From: Opitutaceae bacterium
GTDB lineage: Bacteria; Verrucomicrobiota; Verrucomicrobiia; Opitutales; Opitutaceae
Length of the DNA stretch: 64,000 bases
NCBI GenBank assembly: GCA_016794785.1
Contig: JAEUHC010000002.1
Coordinates: forward strand, 1 to 64,000
Direction of reading: 5' to 3'
Shown here one piece after another: positions 1 to 10,480 of the stretch. Numbering within the stretch: the first letter of the stretch is position 1; each line of letters begins with the position of its first letter. Below the pieces are notes generated by a model. It was not told where the DNA came from. It worked only from the letters and a program-made list of their open reading frames with translations, and ran no database searches. A program made the translations under genes and the position numbers.

Positions 1-2
1 AC

Positions 3-158
3 GACGCCGAGGGCGGTCGCTTCAAACCCACCGCCTACATCGCGCCCCTGCGCCCGCCCGCACCGAAGGCGGGGAGGCTGACCGCCTCCCCTGCCACCCC
101 TCTGCTCAATCCACGAAAGGGAGGGAGCCAAGCCCCCTCCCTTAAACCCTCCCCTTGA
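3..158 (+). CDS. 3' end of an unidentified gene (5' end outside window)
   Basis: An open frame enters from the left edge and stops at TGA 156-158, giving about 51 residues. It begins DAEGGRFKPTAYIAPLRPP and continues into a Pro/Ser/Lys-rich tail. I recognise no domain and cannot tell whether the tail is real or read-through of a decayed end. The neighbouring DNA is mobile-element debris, so this gene may itself be truncated. Confidence 0.25.
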   Translation, partial: DAEGGRFKPTAYIAPLRPPAPKAGRLTASPATPLLNPRKGGSQAPSLKPSP

Positions 159-199
159 ATTTGCTTGGTTCCCAACCCGCCCAAACTTATCCACCAAAG

Positions 200-239
200 T
201 GTCACCCATCACTCCGGATAGTTTGTCACCTATCACCGG
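200..239. repeat. two short direct repeats resembling an IS end
   Basis: TGTCACCCATCACTCCGG (200-217) is followed at 224-239 by TGTCACCTATCACCGG, a near copy two bases shorter. Tandem TGTCACC-type repeats of this sort are typical of the termini of IS21/IS481-like elements. No intact transposase of those families is adjacent, so this is probably an end left by a lost element. It overlaps the truncated 3' end of the transposase remnant. Confidence 0.4.
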
Positions 240-804
240 CTCGCACCACCAGTCTCAGGTTGGTCTCGCCGCGGGCCGACGGCGGCTGCGTCTCGTCGAG
301 CTTGCAATCCTGCGCGCCATACGCGGCGCGGATGCGCGCGATGGTCGCGGCGTCCGCCTTCACGACACTGTCGCGCGAGGCGTCCGCGTCGATCAGGCTG
401 CCGTCCACGTGGACCTTCGCCCCATCGACTTGGCAGGCCTCGACGCACTGCCGCACCGTGCGCACGGACAGCTTCTCGAACAGCGCCCCGCCCCTGCGCG
501 TGCGCTTCTTCGTCCAGGCTGTAGCCGAGGAACCACAACCAGTCCTACCGCTCCGGCAGCCGCCTCACCAGCTCGCGCTCGCTGCGGACGTTCTCGTGAA
601 AGAGCAGGAACTCAGCTTCAGCAGCACCGCGGGACCGACCGGCTTGTGCCCGTTGCCGCCATAGGTGTGCACGACCGCGGCCCGTGCAAACGTGAAGTCC
701 ACCATCGCGGCGACGCGGCGCAACGGGTGGCCGGCGTGGACGCGGCGGTCGAGATCGATCCCTTAGGTGAGCAGCTCTTTCTGCGGCGTGTGCGTGCCCA
801 TCAT
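226..804 (-). pseudogene. IS1182-like transposase remnant with stops and frameshifts
   Basis: On the minus strand, pieces of one transposase N-terminal half can be joined across lesions. The order is a start at 804 (MMGTHTPQKELLT), an in-frame TAA, then GIDLDRRVHAGHPLRRV, then after a frameshift FLLFHENVRSERELVRRLP. An in-frame TAG follows, then DWLWFLGYSLDEE, and after another shift CVEACQVDGAKVHVDGSLID. The order and motifs match IS1182-type DDE transposases (LRSER..LVR..LPE, then VDGT-like). The C-terminal catalytic half is missing beyond about 226. At least two stops and two frameshifts make it non-functional. Confidence 0.7.
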
Positions 805-938
805 ATGGGGACGTGAGATCGCCGCCGGTCCGGAATGTTAAATCTGACCCGCGCGATTTGGTCAAAAGACCCTGAACAATCGACAGTCCTTTCGCGCGCT
901 ACCGTTCACCCATTCGCGGTTGCTCGTGTGCGTCGCTT

Positions 939-1238
939 TCAGCGTCTGGATAGCCGCTTCTTTTCGAGCTGTTGCTTGAAGTGAACGACCGTCACCACGC
1001 GAAATTCATCCTCCGAGAAGGCGTAGATGATCCGGTAGGGAGATTCGTGCACTTCTTTCAGCGGTTGCTCGGGATACTCGTGAACCGCGTGGCCTTGGGC
1101 CGGCGATAGTGCGGCGCGCTCCACGCGTTCAATGATGCGAGTGACCATGCGCGCGGCATAGAACTCTGAGTCCTGGGCAATGAACCGTCGAATGGCGCGA
1201 AGGGATCGCCGCGCTTCCGAGGACCAGACGATGCTCAC
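939..1238 (-). CDS. RelE/ParE-family toxin
   Basis: This 99-residue basic protein begins MSIVWSSEARRSLRAIRRFI. Its helical hairpin is followed by the ParE/RelE beta-sheet signature SPYRIIYAFSEDEFRVVTVVH. In this family the protein acts in the cytoplasm as an mRNA-cleaving ribosome-associated RNase (RelE) or a gyrase poison (ParE), and is neutralised by its partner antitoxin. The start overlaps the upstream antitoxin stop by four bases (1235-1238), the usual antitoxin-first, translationally coupled layout. ParE is slightly favoured from the IYAF...VVHFKQQ pattern, but the target cannot be decided from sequence. Confidence 0.75.
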   Translation of the reverse strand: MSIVWSSEARRSLRAIRRFIAQDSEFYAARMVTRIIERVERAALSPAQGHAVHEYPEQPLKEVHESPYRIIYAFSEDEFRVVTVVHFKQQLEKKRLSRR

Positions 1239-1435
1239 CGGAGCGCGAACTCTTTCCGAATCGAAGCGTGCGTGTGCACGCGGCCTGACTCGAAATCCGC
1301 GAGGCCCGCTTCAATTTTTTGCCGCACATAAATGCGATACATGAGGTCGTCCCACGTCGACGAAGCGGGAAGACCTTGCACGAGCTTGATGGCATCAGCC
1401 TTAACCCGGCGTGACTTGGCGGCAACGGTCGGCAT
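1235..1435 (-). CDS. antitoxin partner of the RelE/ParE toxin
   Basis: This 66-residue protein lies immediately upstream of the toxin and overlaps it by four bases. The C-terminal half (VRQKIEAGLADFESGRVHTH) matches the short helical segment of many small ParD/RelB-type antitoxins, where IxxGLxD.exGR is common. The N-terminal part is basic (KSRRVKADAIK) and may bind DNA. By analogy it would bind the toxin and repress the shared promoter. The family call rests on size, motif and position, since I see no full ribbon-helix-helix pattern. Confidence 0.65.
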   Translation of the reverse strand: MPTVAAKSRRVKADAIKLVQGLPASSTWDDLMYRIYVRQKIEAGLADFESGRVHTHASIRKEFALR

Positions 1436-1566
1436 GGGGCGGAATCTGGCCCGCTCAAGCGCGATGGCAAGCGGGTCTTATTCACCTTTGCAGCCGACGC
1501 GGCGATCCGCGGTGCGTTCGCATGAGGGCTTTGCGAAATGCTTTCCGGCGCATACCACTCACCGCC

Positions 1567-2588
1567 ATGAAGAAAATCGGTTTCCTGTCCTTCGGTCATT
1601 GGACGCCCTCACCCCAATCCCAGGCGCGGTCCGCCGCGGATGTGCTGTTGCAGTCCATCGATCTCGCGGTCGAGGCCGAGCGTCTCGGCTTGGATGGAGC
1701 CTATTTCCGCGTGCACCATTTCGCCCGGCAACTGGCCTCGCCGTTTCCCCTCCTGGCGGCGGTGGGCGCGCGCACCCGGAAAATCGAGATCGGCACCGCG
1801 GTCATCGACATGCGTTACGAGAATCCGCACTACATGGCGGAGGACGCGGGCGCGGCCGATCTGATCGCGGGCTCGCGGTTGCAACTGGGCATCAGCCGCG
1901 GCTCGCCCGAGCAGGTGATCGACGGCTGGCGTCATTTTGGTCATCAGCTCAAGGCTGGGGAGGACGACGCGGACATGGGTCGTCGCCACGCGGAAGCGTT
2001 TCTCGGTCTGCTCGACGGGAAGGGCTTTGCGCAACCCAACCCGCGGCCGATGTTTCCCAATCCTCCCGGGCTCTTGCGGCTCGAACCGTTTTCCGCGGGG
2101 CTGCGCGATCGAATCTGGTGGGGCTCGGCGACCAATGCGACGGCCGTCTGGGCCGCGCGGCACGGCATGAACCTGCAGAGCTCGACCCTAAAATTCGACG
2201 AGACGGGCGAACCGCTGCACGTCCAGCAAGCCGCGCAGATCCGGGCCTTCCGGAAGGCGTGGGCCGAGGCGGGTCACACCCGCGTGCCCCGCGTCTCCGT
2301 GAGCCGCAGCATCTTTGCCCTCATGAACGATCGTGATCGCGCCTACTTCGGCGGCGACGGGGAGCAGCAGGATCAGATCGGTTTTCTCGACGCGACCACG
2401 CGGGCGGTTTCGGGCGGGGCTACGCGGCGGAACCGGACGTGCTCATCGAACAACTCCGGAAAGATGAAGCCCTCGCCGCAGCGGACACGATTCTGCTGAC
2501 GATCCCGAATCAACTGGGCGTGGCTTACAACGTCCATGTGCTGGAGGCCATTCTCACGCACGTAGCGCCCGGCCTGGGTTGGCGTTGA
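1567..2588 (+). pseudogene. LLM-class flavin-dependent oxidoreductase, frameshifted
   Basis: The start at 1567 gives MKKIGFLSFGHWTP and a bacterial luciferase-like TIM barrel, with FRVHHFARQLASPFPLLAAV near residues 50-70 and IEIGTAVIDMRYENPHYMAED. Around 2401-2411 the frame breaks. Up to ..DATTRAV it reads in one frame, and the expected end FGRGYAAEPDVLIEQL ... TIPNQLGVAYN ... HVAPGLGWR continues one frame over to TGA 2586-2588. A single base missing in the GGTTTCGGG run would restore about 340 residues. Without it the protein ends in an unrelated tail at 2499. Intact homologues are FMN-dependent monooxygenases or reductases. This may be a real lesion or a sequencing error in a homopolymer. 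Confidence 0.75.
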
Positions 2589-2669
2589 GACGAAGCCAGG
2601 CTCCTGCCTCGGACATTTTTCACCGCCCGTTCGGGCAACGGCGCGAGCTATCTTCTGACGCAGGATCGG

Positions 2670-2823
2670 ACCGGCGGTGGCGAAAGCCGGCGGAGCTACA
2701 TCGTGCTCCTCGACGCGCAGCGCTCGCAGCATGCGGCCCTGTCAGGCGCTCGTGGCGACGCAGCTCTCCCTACAGGCCAATCGCGTCGCGCTCTGGAGCG
2801 GCGAAACGTCAACTTCAAGATAG
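2670..2823 (+). pseudogene. probable remnant of a TolC/NodT-type outer-membrane efflux protein C-terminus
   Basis: Downstream of the oxidoreductase, one frame reads GGGESRRSYIVLLDAQRSQHAA. After a shift near 2740-2745 it continues QALVATQLSLQANRVALWS up to TAG 2821-2823. The SY..LLDAQR and ALV.T.L..Q.NRVALY.AL patterns are those at the end of NodT/TolC efflux channels. No start, no body of the gene and no intact frame are present. The stretch 2589-2669 shows nothing I can identify. The call depends on two short motifs only. Confidence 0.35.
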
Positions 2824-2836
2824 ACCAGAGGGCATT

Positions 2837-4600
2837 CTAAAACGGCCAGAACTTCGGGATGAAATACGTCGCGAGCGCGGCGAAGATCAGGTTCAGCGGG
2901 ATGCCAACCTTCATGAAATCGCGGAAGCGGTAGCCGCCGGCGTCGTAAACCATCGTGTTGGTCTGGTAGCCGACGGGAGTGGCAAAGCTCGTCGAGGCCG
3001 CGAAGGCGACCGCCACCAGAAAGGGCCGCGGGTCGGCGTCGAGCTTGGCCGCGGTCGCGATGGCCACGGGGCCGAGCAGGACCGCCGCGGCGTTATTGCT
3101 CATGAATTCCGTGAGGGTCGCGGTCAGGAGGTAGAGCGCGCCGAGGATAAGCACCGGGCCGGCGTCGCGGGCCACGCTCATCGCGCCATCAACGAGGAGG
3201 CCGGCGGCGCCGGAACGCTCGAGGGCCAGGCCGAGCGGGAGCACGCCGGCGAGCAGCATGATGACTTTCCAGTCGATCGCGCGGTAGGCATCCTCCGGCC
3301 GCAGGCACCGCGTGATCACCATCGCGACGCAGCCGAGCAGAGCGGTCGCCACGATGGGCAGCACCTTGAAGGCCGCGAGCACCACCACCAGCGCGACGAT
3401 GGCGAGCGAGAGCGGGGCGTTGCGGCGATCGACGCTCACATCGCTGGGCGGGCCGATGATGACGAAGTTCTCGTTGGCCCGGAGCCGCGCGATGTCGGAC
3501 TTGGGGCCGTAGAGCAGCAGCGTGTCGCCGAAACGCAGCGTGGTGTCGGCGAGCTTGTCCCGCAGGACGTGGCTGCGGCGGTGCATGGCGAGCACCACGG
3601 CGTGGAAACGCCGGTGGAAATCCACCTCGCTCAACGTGCGCCCGGCCAGCCGCGACTGCGGGGCGATGAGCGCCTCGACCAGCTCGAGTTCCTCGGTCTG
3701 GAGCGACTTGTCCTCAAGGTGGTATTTGGGCGCCAGCTCGAGCTTCAGCTTGTCCTTCAGCTCGAACAGTTCCTTGCACGGCCCGCGCATCAGGAGCACG
3801 TCGCCTTCGGCGATGAGGTTGCTTGCCGGGTTCCACAGCCGCTGCTCGCCGCGGTGGATCTCGATGATGGTCACGTCGAGCTTGGTGTCGGCCAGGGCTT
3901 CGCGGGCGGTTTTTCCGATCAGGGGTGACTCGGGCAGGACGGTCAGCTCGGTCAGGTAGTCGCCCATCGCGTAGTTCTGGGTCAGCTGGTTCGTGCGGCT
4001 CGAGGGCAGGAGCCAGCGTCCGACGACGAGAAAATAAATCATGCCCGCCGCGACCATGATGAGGCCGAGCTGGCCGAATTCGAAAAGGCCGAAGGAGCCG
4101 AGGCCGTTGCGCTCGGCGATGGAGTTCACGAGCAGGTTGGTCGAGGTGCCGAAGAGGGTGCAGACGCCGCCGAACTGCGACGCGAACGAGAGCGGGATGA
4201 GCAGCTTCGAGGCGGAGACATTGCGCGAGGCCGCGGCCGTGATGACGAGCGGGAGAAAAATCGCGACGGCCGCGGTGTTGTTGATGAACGGCGAGACGAG
4301 GGCCGCCGCGCCCATGATGAACACGAGGAGCAGGGTCTCGTTGCGCCCGTGCTCGATGAGCTTGCGGCCGAGGAAAGTGAGGGCGCCGCTGCGGTGCAGG
4401 CCCGCGCTGAGCACGAACATCGCGGCGACCGTGATCGTCGCGGGATTGCTGAAGCCGGAGATGCCCTCGGCCGGCGTGACCAGGCGCGTGGCGACCAACG
4501 CGCCGAGCACGAGCAGCGCGACGATATCGACGGAGAATTTCTCCGTCGCAAACAGCACGGCGGCCACCGCCACGATGATCAAAACTAGGGTGAGTTCCAT
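2837..4600 (-). CDS. SLC13/DASS-family permease with two TrkA-C domains (copy A)
   Basis: A 587-residue inner-membrane transporter. The N-terminal membrane half (about 1-200) carries the SPFINNTAAVAIFLP motif (cf. the SNT motif of SLC13 proteins) and FGTSTNLLVNS. Two cytoplasmic TrkA-C (RCK_C) domains follow at about 210-290 and 300-385. The C-terminal membrane half (about 395-587) has the matching SNNAAAVLLGP and ATPVGYQTNTMVY motifs. Family members move divalent anions such as C4-dicarboxylates or sulfate with Na+. It is the last gene of a three-gene minus-strand run, 11 bases after fumC, so a dicarboxylate is the more likely substrate. Substrate specificity is inferred from context. Confidence 0.85.
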   Translation of the reverse strand: MELTLVLIIVAVAAVLFATEKFSVDIVALLVLGALVATRLVTPAEGISGFSNPATITVAAMFVLSAGLHRSGALTFLGRKLIEHGRNETLLLVFIMGAAALVSPFINNTAAVAIFLPLVITAAASRNVSASKLLIPLSFASQFGGVCTLFGTSTNLLVNSIAERNGLGSFGLFEFGQLGLIMVAAGMIYFLVVGRWLLPSSRTNQLTQNYAMGDYLTELTVLPESPLIGKTAREALADTKLDVTIIEIHRGEQRLWNPASNLIAEGDVLLMRGPCKELFELKDKLKLELAPKYHLEDKSLQTEELELVEALIAPQSRLAGRTLSEVDFHRRFHAVVLAMHRRSHVLRDKLADTTLRFGDTLLLYGPKSDIARLRANENFVIIGPPSDVSVDRRNAPLSLAIVALVVVLAAFKVLPIVATALLGCVAMVITRCLRPEDAYRAIDWKVIMLLAGVLPLGLALERSGAAGLLVDGAMSVARDAGPVLILGALYLLTATLTEFMSNNAAAVLLGPVAIATAAKLDADPRPFLVAVAFAASTSFATPVGYQTNTMVYDAGGYRFRDFMKVGIPLNLIFAALATYFIPKFWPF

Positions 4601-4611
4601 GGAGCGGATTT

Positions 4612-6030
<1,419 letters not shown>

Positions 6031-6040
6031 GGTGAAATGA

Positions 6041-7807
6041 TTAGCGGAGCGGCCAGAAGATGGGAATCAGGATGCTCGCGAGCACCCAATGCAGGATGTT
6101 GAGCGGGATGCCGACACGCAAGAAGTCGGCGAAGCGGTAGCCGCCCGCGCTGAAGACCAGCGTGTTGGTCTGGTAGCCGATGGGGGTCGCGAAGCAGGCC
6201 GAGGCGCCGAAGGCCACGCCGATCAGAAAGGGCCGCGGATCCACGTTCATCTGCCGCGCCAGCTCGATCGAGAGCGGCACGAGGAGCGCAGCGACGGCGT
6301 TGTTCGAGAGGAAATTCGTCAGCACCGAGGAGGCGAGGATGACCGCGCTCAGCATCAGCGTCGGCCCGAGGGCCGAGGCATGGACGGAGGCAAAGCGCGC
6401 GGCGACGTCCACCGCCTGGGTCTTCTCCATGGCGAATCCAATCACGAGCATGCCGCCGATGAGAAAAAGGCAGGACCAGTCGATGGCCCGGTAGGCCTCG
6501 TCGGCATCGAGGCAGCCGAGCGCGATGACCAGCACGGCGGCCACGAGCGCGGCGACCGAGACGGGCATGATTTGAAACGCGGAGAGCGCCACGACGCCCG
6601 CCATCAGCCCGCCCGCGATCCAGCGCTTGCTGCGGCGCGGGGGGCGGCGGCCGCCGGCGAGGGGCAGGAGCTGGCCGGCGGCGCAGAGGGCGGCGAACTC
6701 GCTCTCGCCCGCCTCGATCAGCAGGACATCGCCGGTGTGAAGTGGAACCGTGTCGAAATCGGTGCGGAGGTTCTCGCCGGCCCGGTGCAGCGCGTGGACG
6801 GCCACGCCATAGCGGCGCCGGATGCCGGCCTCGCTGATGGAGAGATCGCGGTAGGCCGACTGCGGGCCGACCACGCATTCCACGATCCGCGTCTCCTCGG
6901 TGTCGCCCAGCGCGAGATCGCCAGCCTGCTTGGCCTGGAGGTCGAGGACGTTGCGCTGCTTCAGGGCGGAGACGCTGTCGGCGTCGATGTGCACGCGCAG
7001 GCGATCGCCGGCGGCGAGAGGGATATTGGCCGGATCGGACAGGCGGATGTGGTCGTGCCGCACGAGTTCGACGAGACGCCCGCGGGGGAGGGCCCGCGCG
7101 AGGCCCTCGCGGGCGGTCTTGCCGATGAGCGGCGAGTTCGCCGGCACGAAGGCTTCGGTGAGAAACTGCCGGCCGGGCGTGCTGCCCAGGAGGGAGGTGA
7201 CGGTCTCGCGCTTCGGGAGCAGCGAGGGCGCGACCACGAGCAGATAAAAAAGCCCGACGCCGGCGAGGATGAGCCCGACCGGCGCCAGCTCAAACATCCC
7301 GATGGGCGCGACGCCCGCGCGCTCGCCCACGGCGCTGGCCACCAGGTTGGTGGAAGTGCCGATGAGCGTGCACGAGCCGCCGAGGATCGACGCGAAGGAC
7401 AGCGGCATGAGCAGCTTCGAGGCGGCGAGCAGGCGCTCGCGCGCGATGGTCGTCATGATGGGCAGGAACACGGCGACGACGGGCGTGTTGTTGGCGAAAG
7501 CCGAGACGACGAGGACCGGGGGGAGCACGAGGGCGAGCACGATGCGTTCGCTCTTCAGCGGCAGCATTTGCAGCAGGCGCGCCGCCTCCTCGATCACGCC
7601 GGTGCGATCGAGCGCGGCGCTGAGCACAAACATCGCGGCCACCGTGACCACGGCCTCGCTGGCGAAGTGCGGGAACACCTCGCTGGGCGTCAGCACGCGC
7701 GTGAGCAGCAGCACGCAGCAGGCGCCGACGGAGGCGAGCTCCGCGCGCAGCCTCTCGGTGACGATCAGGGCAAACGTCGCCACCAGCACCCCGAGGACGA
7801 TCCACAT
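6041..7807 (-). CDS. SLC13/DASS-family permease with TrkA-C domains (copy B)
   Basis: A 588-residue paralogue of the 2837-4600 permease with the same plan: N-terminal membrane half (ANNTPVVAVFLP, IGTSTNLVASA), two RCK_C-like cytoplasmic domains at about 210-390, and a C-terminal membrane half (LSNNAVAALLVP, ATPIGYQTNTLVF). The ATG at 7807 (MWIVLGVLVATFAL) aligns with the start of copy A. A GTG at 7819 would add four residues. It is the first gene of the run SLC13-fumC-SLC13. The two copies differ widely outside the motifs, so they may handle different anions or affinities. Confidence 0.85.
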   Translation of the reverse strand: MWIVLGVLVATFALIVTERLRAELASVGACCVLLLTRVLTPSEVFPHFASEAVVTVAAMFVLSAALDRTGVIEEAARLLQMLPLKSERIVLALVLPPVLVVSAFANNTPVVAVFLPIMTTIARERLLAASKLLMPLSFASILGGSCTLIGTSTNLVASAVGERAGVAPIGMFELAPVGLILAGVGLFYLLVVAPSLLPKRETVTSLLGSTPGRQFLTEAFVPANSPLIGKTAREGLARALPRGRLVELVRHDHIRLSDPANIPLAAGDRLRVHIDADSVSALKQRNVLDLQAKQAGDLALGDTEETRIVECVVGPQSAYRDLSISEAGIRRRYGVAVHALHRAGENLRTDFDTVPLHTGDVLLIEAGESEFAALCAAGQLLPLAGGRRPPRRSKRWIAGGLMAGVVALSAFQIMPVSVAALVAAVLVIALGCLDADEAYRAIDWSCLFLIGGMLVIGFAMEKTQAVDVAARFASVHASALGPTLMLSAVILASSVLTNFLSNNAVAALLVPLSIELARQMNVDPRPFLIGVAFGASACFATPIGYQTNTLVFSAGGYRFADFLRVGIPLNILHWVLASILIPIFWPLR

Positions 7808-7937
7808 TGAGCCGGTCACGCGAGGCAGCTTTTTGGCCGCGGTCCTTTAGGCGAGAGCGAAAGCCCGCGCGCGCCCGGAGCCGCGCGACGACGCGCCGCC
7901 GCGCCCCCTGTGGCCGGGGCGCGGGGATGCCCGGGTC

Positions 7938-8147
7938 TCAGCGTTGCCGGGTAATCTTGAAAGCCGTCCCGAGGAAAAATCCGCCGAGGATGCCCGCGGC
8001 GCTGGTGAGAAAAATCACCAGGGCCTGCGAAACCTGGAGCGACCAGACGAGGAACTTCACGGTCACGACCGTGGAATTCTGCACGGCAAAGATGAGGCCG
8101 AGCAGCAGGAGCACGCCGGCGAAGATGAGTTTGAGGCGGGTATTCAT
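7938..8147 (-). CDS. LapA-domain (DUF1049) small inner-membrane protein
   Basis: A 69-residue protein with two hydrophobic helices (about 8-25 and 40-62) separated by the motif NSTVVTVKFLVWSLQVSQAL, matching the LapA/YciS family (QN...V.l.FL...v.lal). In Enterobacteria LapA helps regulate lipopolysaccharide synthesis, but remote members are mostly untested. The start at 8147 overlaps the stop of the upstream BON gene by four bases (ATGA), indicating co-translation. A 118-base gap without recognisable features separates it from the SLC13 copy B start region. Confidence 0.7.
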   Translation of the reverse strand: MNTRLKLIFAGVLLLLGLIFAVQNSTVVTVKFLVWSLQVSQALVIFLTSAAGILGGFFLGTAFKITRQR

Positions 8148-8704
8148 GGCTTCTTGGGTTCGACTTTCAGGTTGGAAGTCACTTCGCGCACCCCATCGGC
8201 TTCCATGGCCACGGCCACGGCTTTGCCGAGTTGATCGGGCGTTGGCACGGTGCCATCGAGCGTGACCCGCCCGTCGGTCGTGCTCACCGAGATCGACCAT
8301 ACGGAGAGATCGCGGTCGGCCGCGAAACGGGTCTTGATGGCGGTGGTGATCAGCGCGTCGGCCCCGGCGTCGGCGGCCTGGGTGGCGAGTTCGCGCGCGC
8401 GGCGCCGCACGATCTTGCCGGCGCGCGCCAGCTCCTCCTGCACCTGCTCGGGCTTGAGATCGAGGGTCTCCAGCTTGGAGCGCAGCGCCACGCCGCTGAG
8501 ATAAAGCGCTTCGCCCGCGGCCTCGGTGGCCGCGGCGGAGGCTTGTTGGAAACGCTGCTGCGCCTCGGGGTGGAGCTGGCCCTGATGGCGAACATACCAG
8601 ACGACCGCACCGGTGAGCAGCACACCCACGGCGAAGCCGTTGAAAAAAATGCGCACGCGGTTGGTGCGGTCTGCGGGGGGCGTGGCGGCAGGGGCGGTGG
8701 CCAT
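8144..8704 (-). CDS. single-span membrane protein with C-terminal BON domain
   Basis: The start at 8704 (MATAPAATPPADRTNRVRIF) gives 186 residues. One transmembrane helix (about 22-38, FNGFAVGVLLTGAVVWYV) is followed by a charged helical region (about 45-115) and a BON domain. The BON domain reads ALITTAIKTRFAADRDLSVWSISVSTTDGRVTL.G and ends in a VREVTSNLKVEP strand. BON domains are thought to bind phospholipid or other hydrophobic ligands at membranes. It overlaps the LapA-like gene by four bases and follows the UbiB kinase gene by 67 bases, suggesting an envelope-lipid or stress role. Confidence 0.75.
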   Translation of the reverse strand: MATAPAATPPADRTNRVRIFFNGFAVGVLLTGAVVWYVRHQGQLHPEAQQRFQQASAAATEAAGEALYLSGVALRSKLETLDLKPEQVQEELARAGKIVRRRARELATQAADAGADALITTAIKTRFAADRDLSVWSISVSTTDGRVTLDGTVPTPDQLGKAVAVAMEADGVREVTSNLKVEPKKP

Positions 8705-8771
8705 GATGTTTTTCAGGGTTGTGGGGTGGAGGAGGCGGAAGACATCGACGCTCTCAAAGAATCCATCGTCG

Positions 8772-10466
8772 CTACATCCGCCCGTGCCGCACGATCGAGA
8801 TGAGCAGCAGCAGGCCCATGAACCCGGCGGCGACATAGCCCGCCAATCCGATGATCGAGACGCCATGCCAGATCGGCCCCACATTCGCACGGATCACCAG
8901 GGCGGAGGCGACGAGCAGCGCCGCGAGCACGATCGCGAAGGCGAGGCGGTTGGTCACGCGCTCGAGCGTCTCGTTGAGCGGGCGCAGGCCCTCGACGCGG
9001 AAATTCACCTTGGCCCGGCCATCCCGCAGCTGCGCCGCGACGCGGCGAAACTCCAGCGGCAGGGTGCGCAGCGCGGTCACGGTTTCGCCGCCGAAATCCA
9101 GCAGCTCGCGCAACACGCGACGCGGCCCCACCCGGCGCGTGTGAACCTCGCGCACAAAGGGCTTGGCCTGTTCCAGGAGATCGAGGTCGGGGGCCAGCTC
9201 GCTCACCAGATGCTCGATCTGGCCGAGGGCCTTGATGACGGTGAACACCTCGGGCGGCAGCGCCAGGTCGTGCCGCGCGGTGATTTGCAGCAGATGCTGA
9301 AGGAGCCGCATGAAGACGAGCTCCCGCACCGGGCCGGTGAAGTGCCGGTGGATGAATTCCGCCACATCGGCCTCGAGGCCGGGGCGGGGCGCGCCGAGCT
9401 CCGCCCCGGCGAGCACCAGCAGGGCCTGCGTCCCCGCGCGTTCGTCGCGCTGGGCGACGGCGACCAGCAGGGCGGCGACTTGGTCACGGGTCTCGCGGAT
9501 GAGAAATCCCGTCAGCCCAAAATCGAGGAAGCACACGACATTGCCCGGCAGGATGTGGACGTTGCCCGGATGCGGATCGCCGTGGAAAAAGCCGTGGACG
9601 AAAATCTGCCGCAGCGTGAGATCGGCGAGCCGGCGCGCAATCAACGCGCGGTCGAGGCCGGCGGCATCGAGCACCGCGAGATGGCTGGCGGGCGTGCCTG
9701 CGATGTATTCCATCGTGAGCAGACGGCCGGTGGACAGCGCGCGATAGACCCGCGGCACGTGGACGGTCGCATCGCCCTCGAACTGCCGGGCAAAGCGCTC
9801 CATGGCGGCCAACTCGGCGGCGAAATCAAGCTCGTGCTCCACCCGGCGGGCGAACTCCGCGACAATCGCGGCGGGATGGTGCGGCTGCCATTCCTCGACG
9901 TGGGTTTCGAGGAGGGTGGCGATGCGGCCCATGATCTCCAGATCAGTGCGGAGGATGGGCTCGATGCCCGGACGCTGGACTTTCACGACGACCTCGGCGC
10001 CGTCGGGCAGGCGCGCGCGATGCACCTGGGCCATGGAGGCCGCGCCGAGCGGTGTCTCGTCGATGGCCGCGAAACATTCGGTCGGCGGTCGGCTCAATTC
10101 CTCCGCGATCACTGCGAGCACCGCGGGATACGGCACCGGGGCCACGTGATCCTGCAGCTTGGCGAGTTCCAAGGTGTAGCTGCGGGGCAGGAGCCGGGTG
10201 CGGCCGGCCAGCAACTGGCCGAGCTTCACGAAGGCGGGGCCGAGTTCCTCGAAGACAAGCTTCAGCCGCTCCTGACGAGGCAGGGCGGCGATGGCGGCGT
10301 GCTCGCGTTTGAAGCGGCTGGTCGGCAGCCAGCGCCACACACGCGGCAGGGGCAGCCGGGCCGCGATGTCGTCGTAGCCGTATTTCAGGAAGACGCCGAC
10401 GATGTGGCGCAGCCGTTGCGCCTGGCCGACGGCCCGGCCGAATTGGCGGAAACGCGAAAGCAGCAT
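8772..10466 (-). CDS. UbiB/ABC1/ADCK-family atypical kinase
   Basis: A 564-residue protein. The family core is clear: the KxGQ motif (GPAFVKLGQLLAGR), an alanine-rich nucleotide loop (LGAASMAQVHRA), VVVKVQRPG, the catalytic loop HGFFHGDPHPGN, and the DFG motif (VVCFLDFGLTG). Two hydrophobic helices lie at the C-terminus (about 510-560), as in UbiB. Family members are ATPases or kinases that assist ubiquinone or other isoprenoid-lipid biology at the membrane. The ATG at 10466 is chosen because homology begins just after it. A coiled-coil gene ends 14 bases upstream, a pairing that may be functional. Confidence 0.85.
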   Translation of the reverse strand: MLLSRFRQFGRAVGQAQRLRHIVGVFLKYGYDDIAARLPLPRVWRWLPTSRFKREHAAIAALPRQERLKLVFEELGPAFVKLGQLLAGRTRLLPRSYTLELAKLQDHVAPVPYPAVLAVIAEELSRPPTECFAAIDETPLGAASMAQVHRARLPDGAEVVVKVQRPGIEPILRTDLEIMGRIATLLETHVEEWQPHHPAAIVAEFARRVEHELDFAAELAAMERFARQFEGDATVHVPRVYRALSTGRLLTMEYIAGTPASHLAVLDAAGLDRALIARRLADLTLRQIFVHGFFHGDPHPGNVHILPGNVVCFLDFGLTGFLIRETRDQVAALLVAVAQRDERAGTQALLVLAGAELGAPRPGLEADVAEFIHRHFTGPVRELVFMRLLQHLLQITARHDLALPPEVFTVIKALGQIEHLVSELAPDLDLLEQAKPFVREVHTRRVGPRRVLRELLDFGGETVTALRTLPLEFRRVAAQLRDGRAKVNFRVEGLRPLNETLERVTNRLAFAIVLAALLVASALVIRANVGPIWHGVSIIGLAGYVAAGFMGLLLLISIVRHGRM

Positions 10467-10480
10467 GGGCCGGGGCGCGC

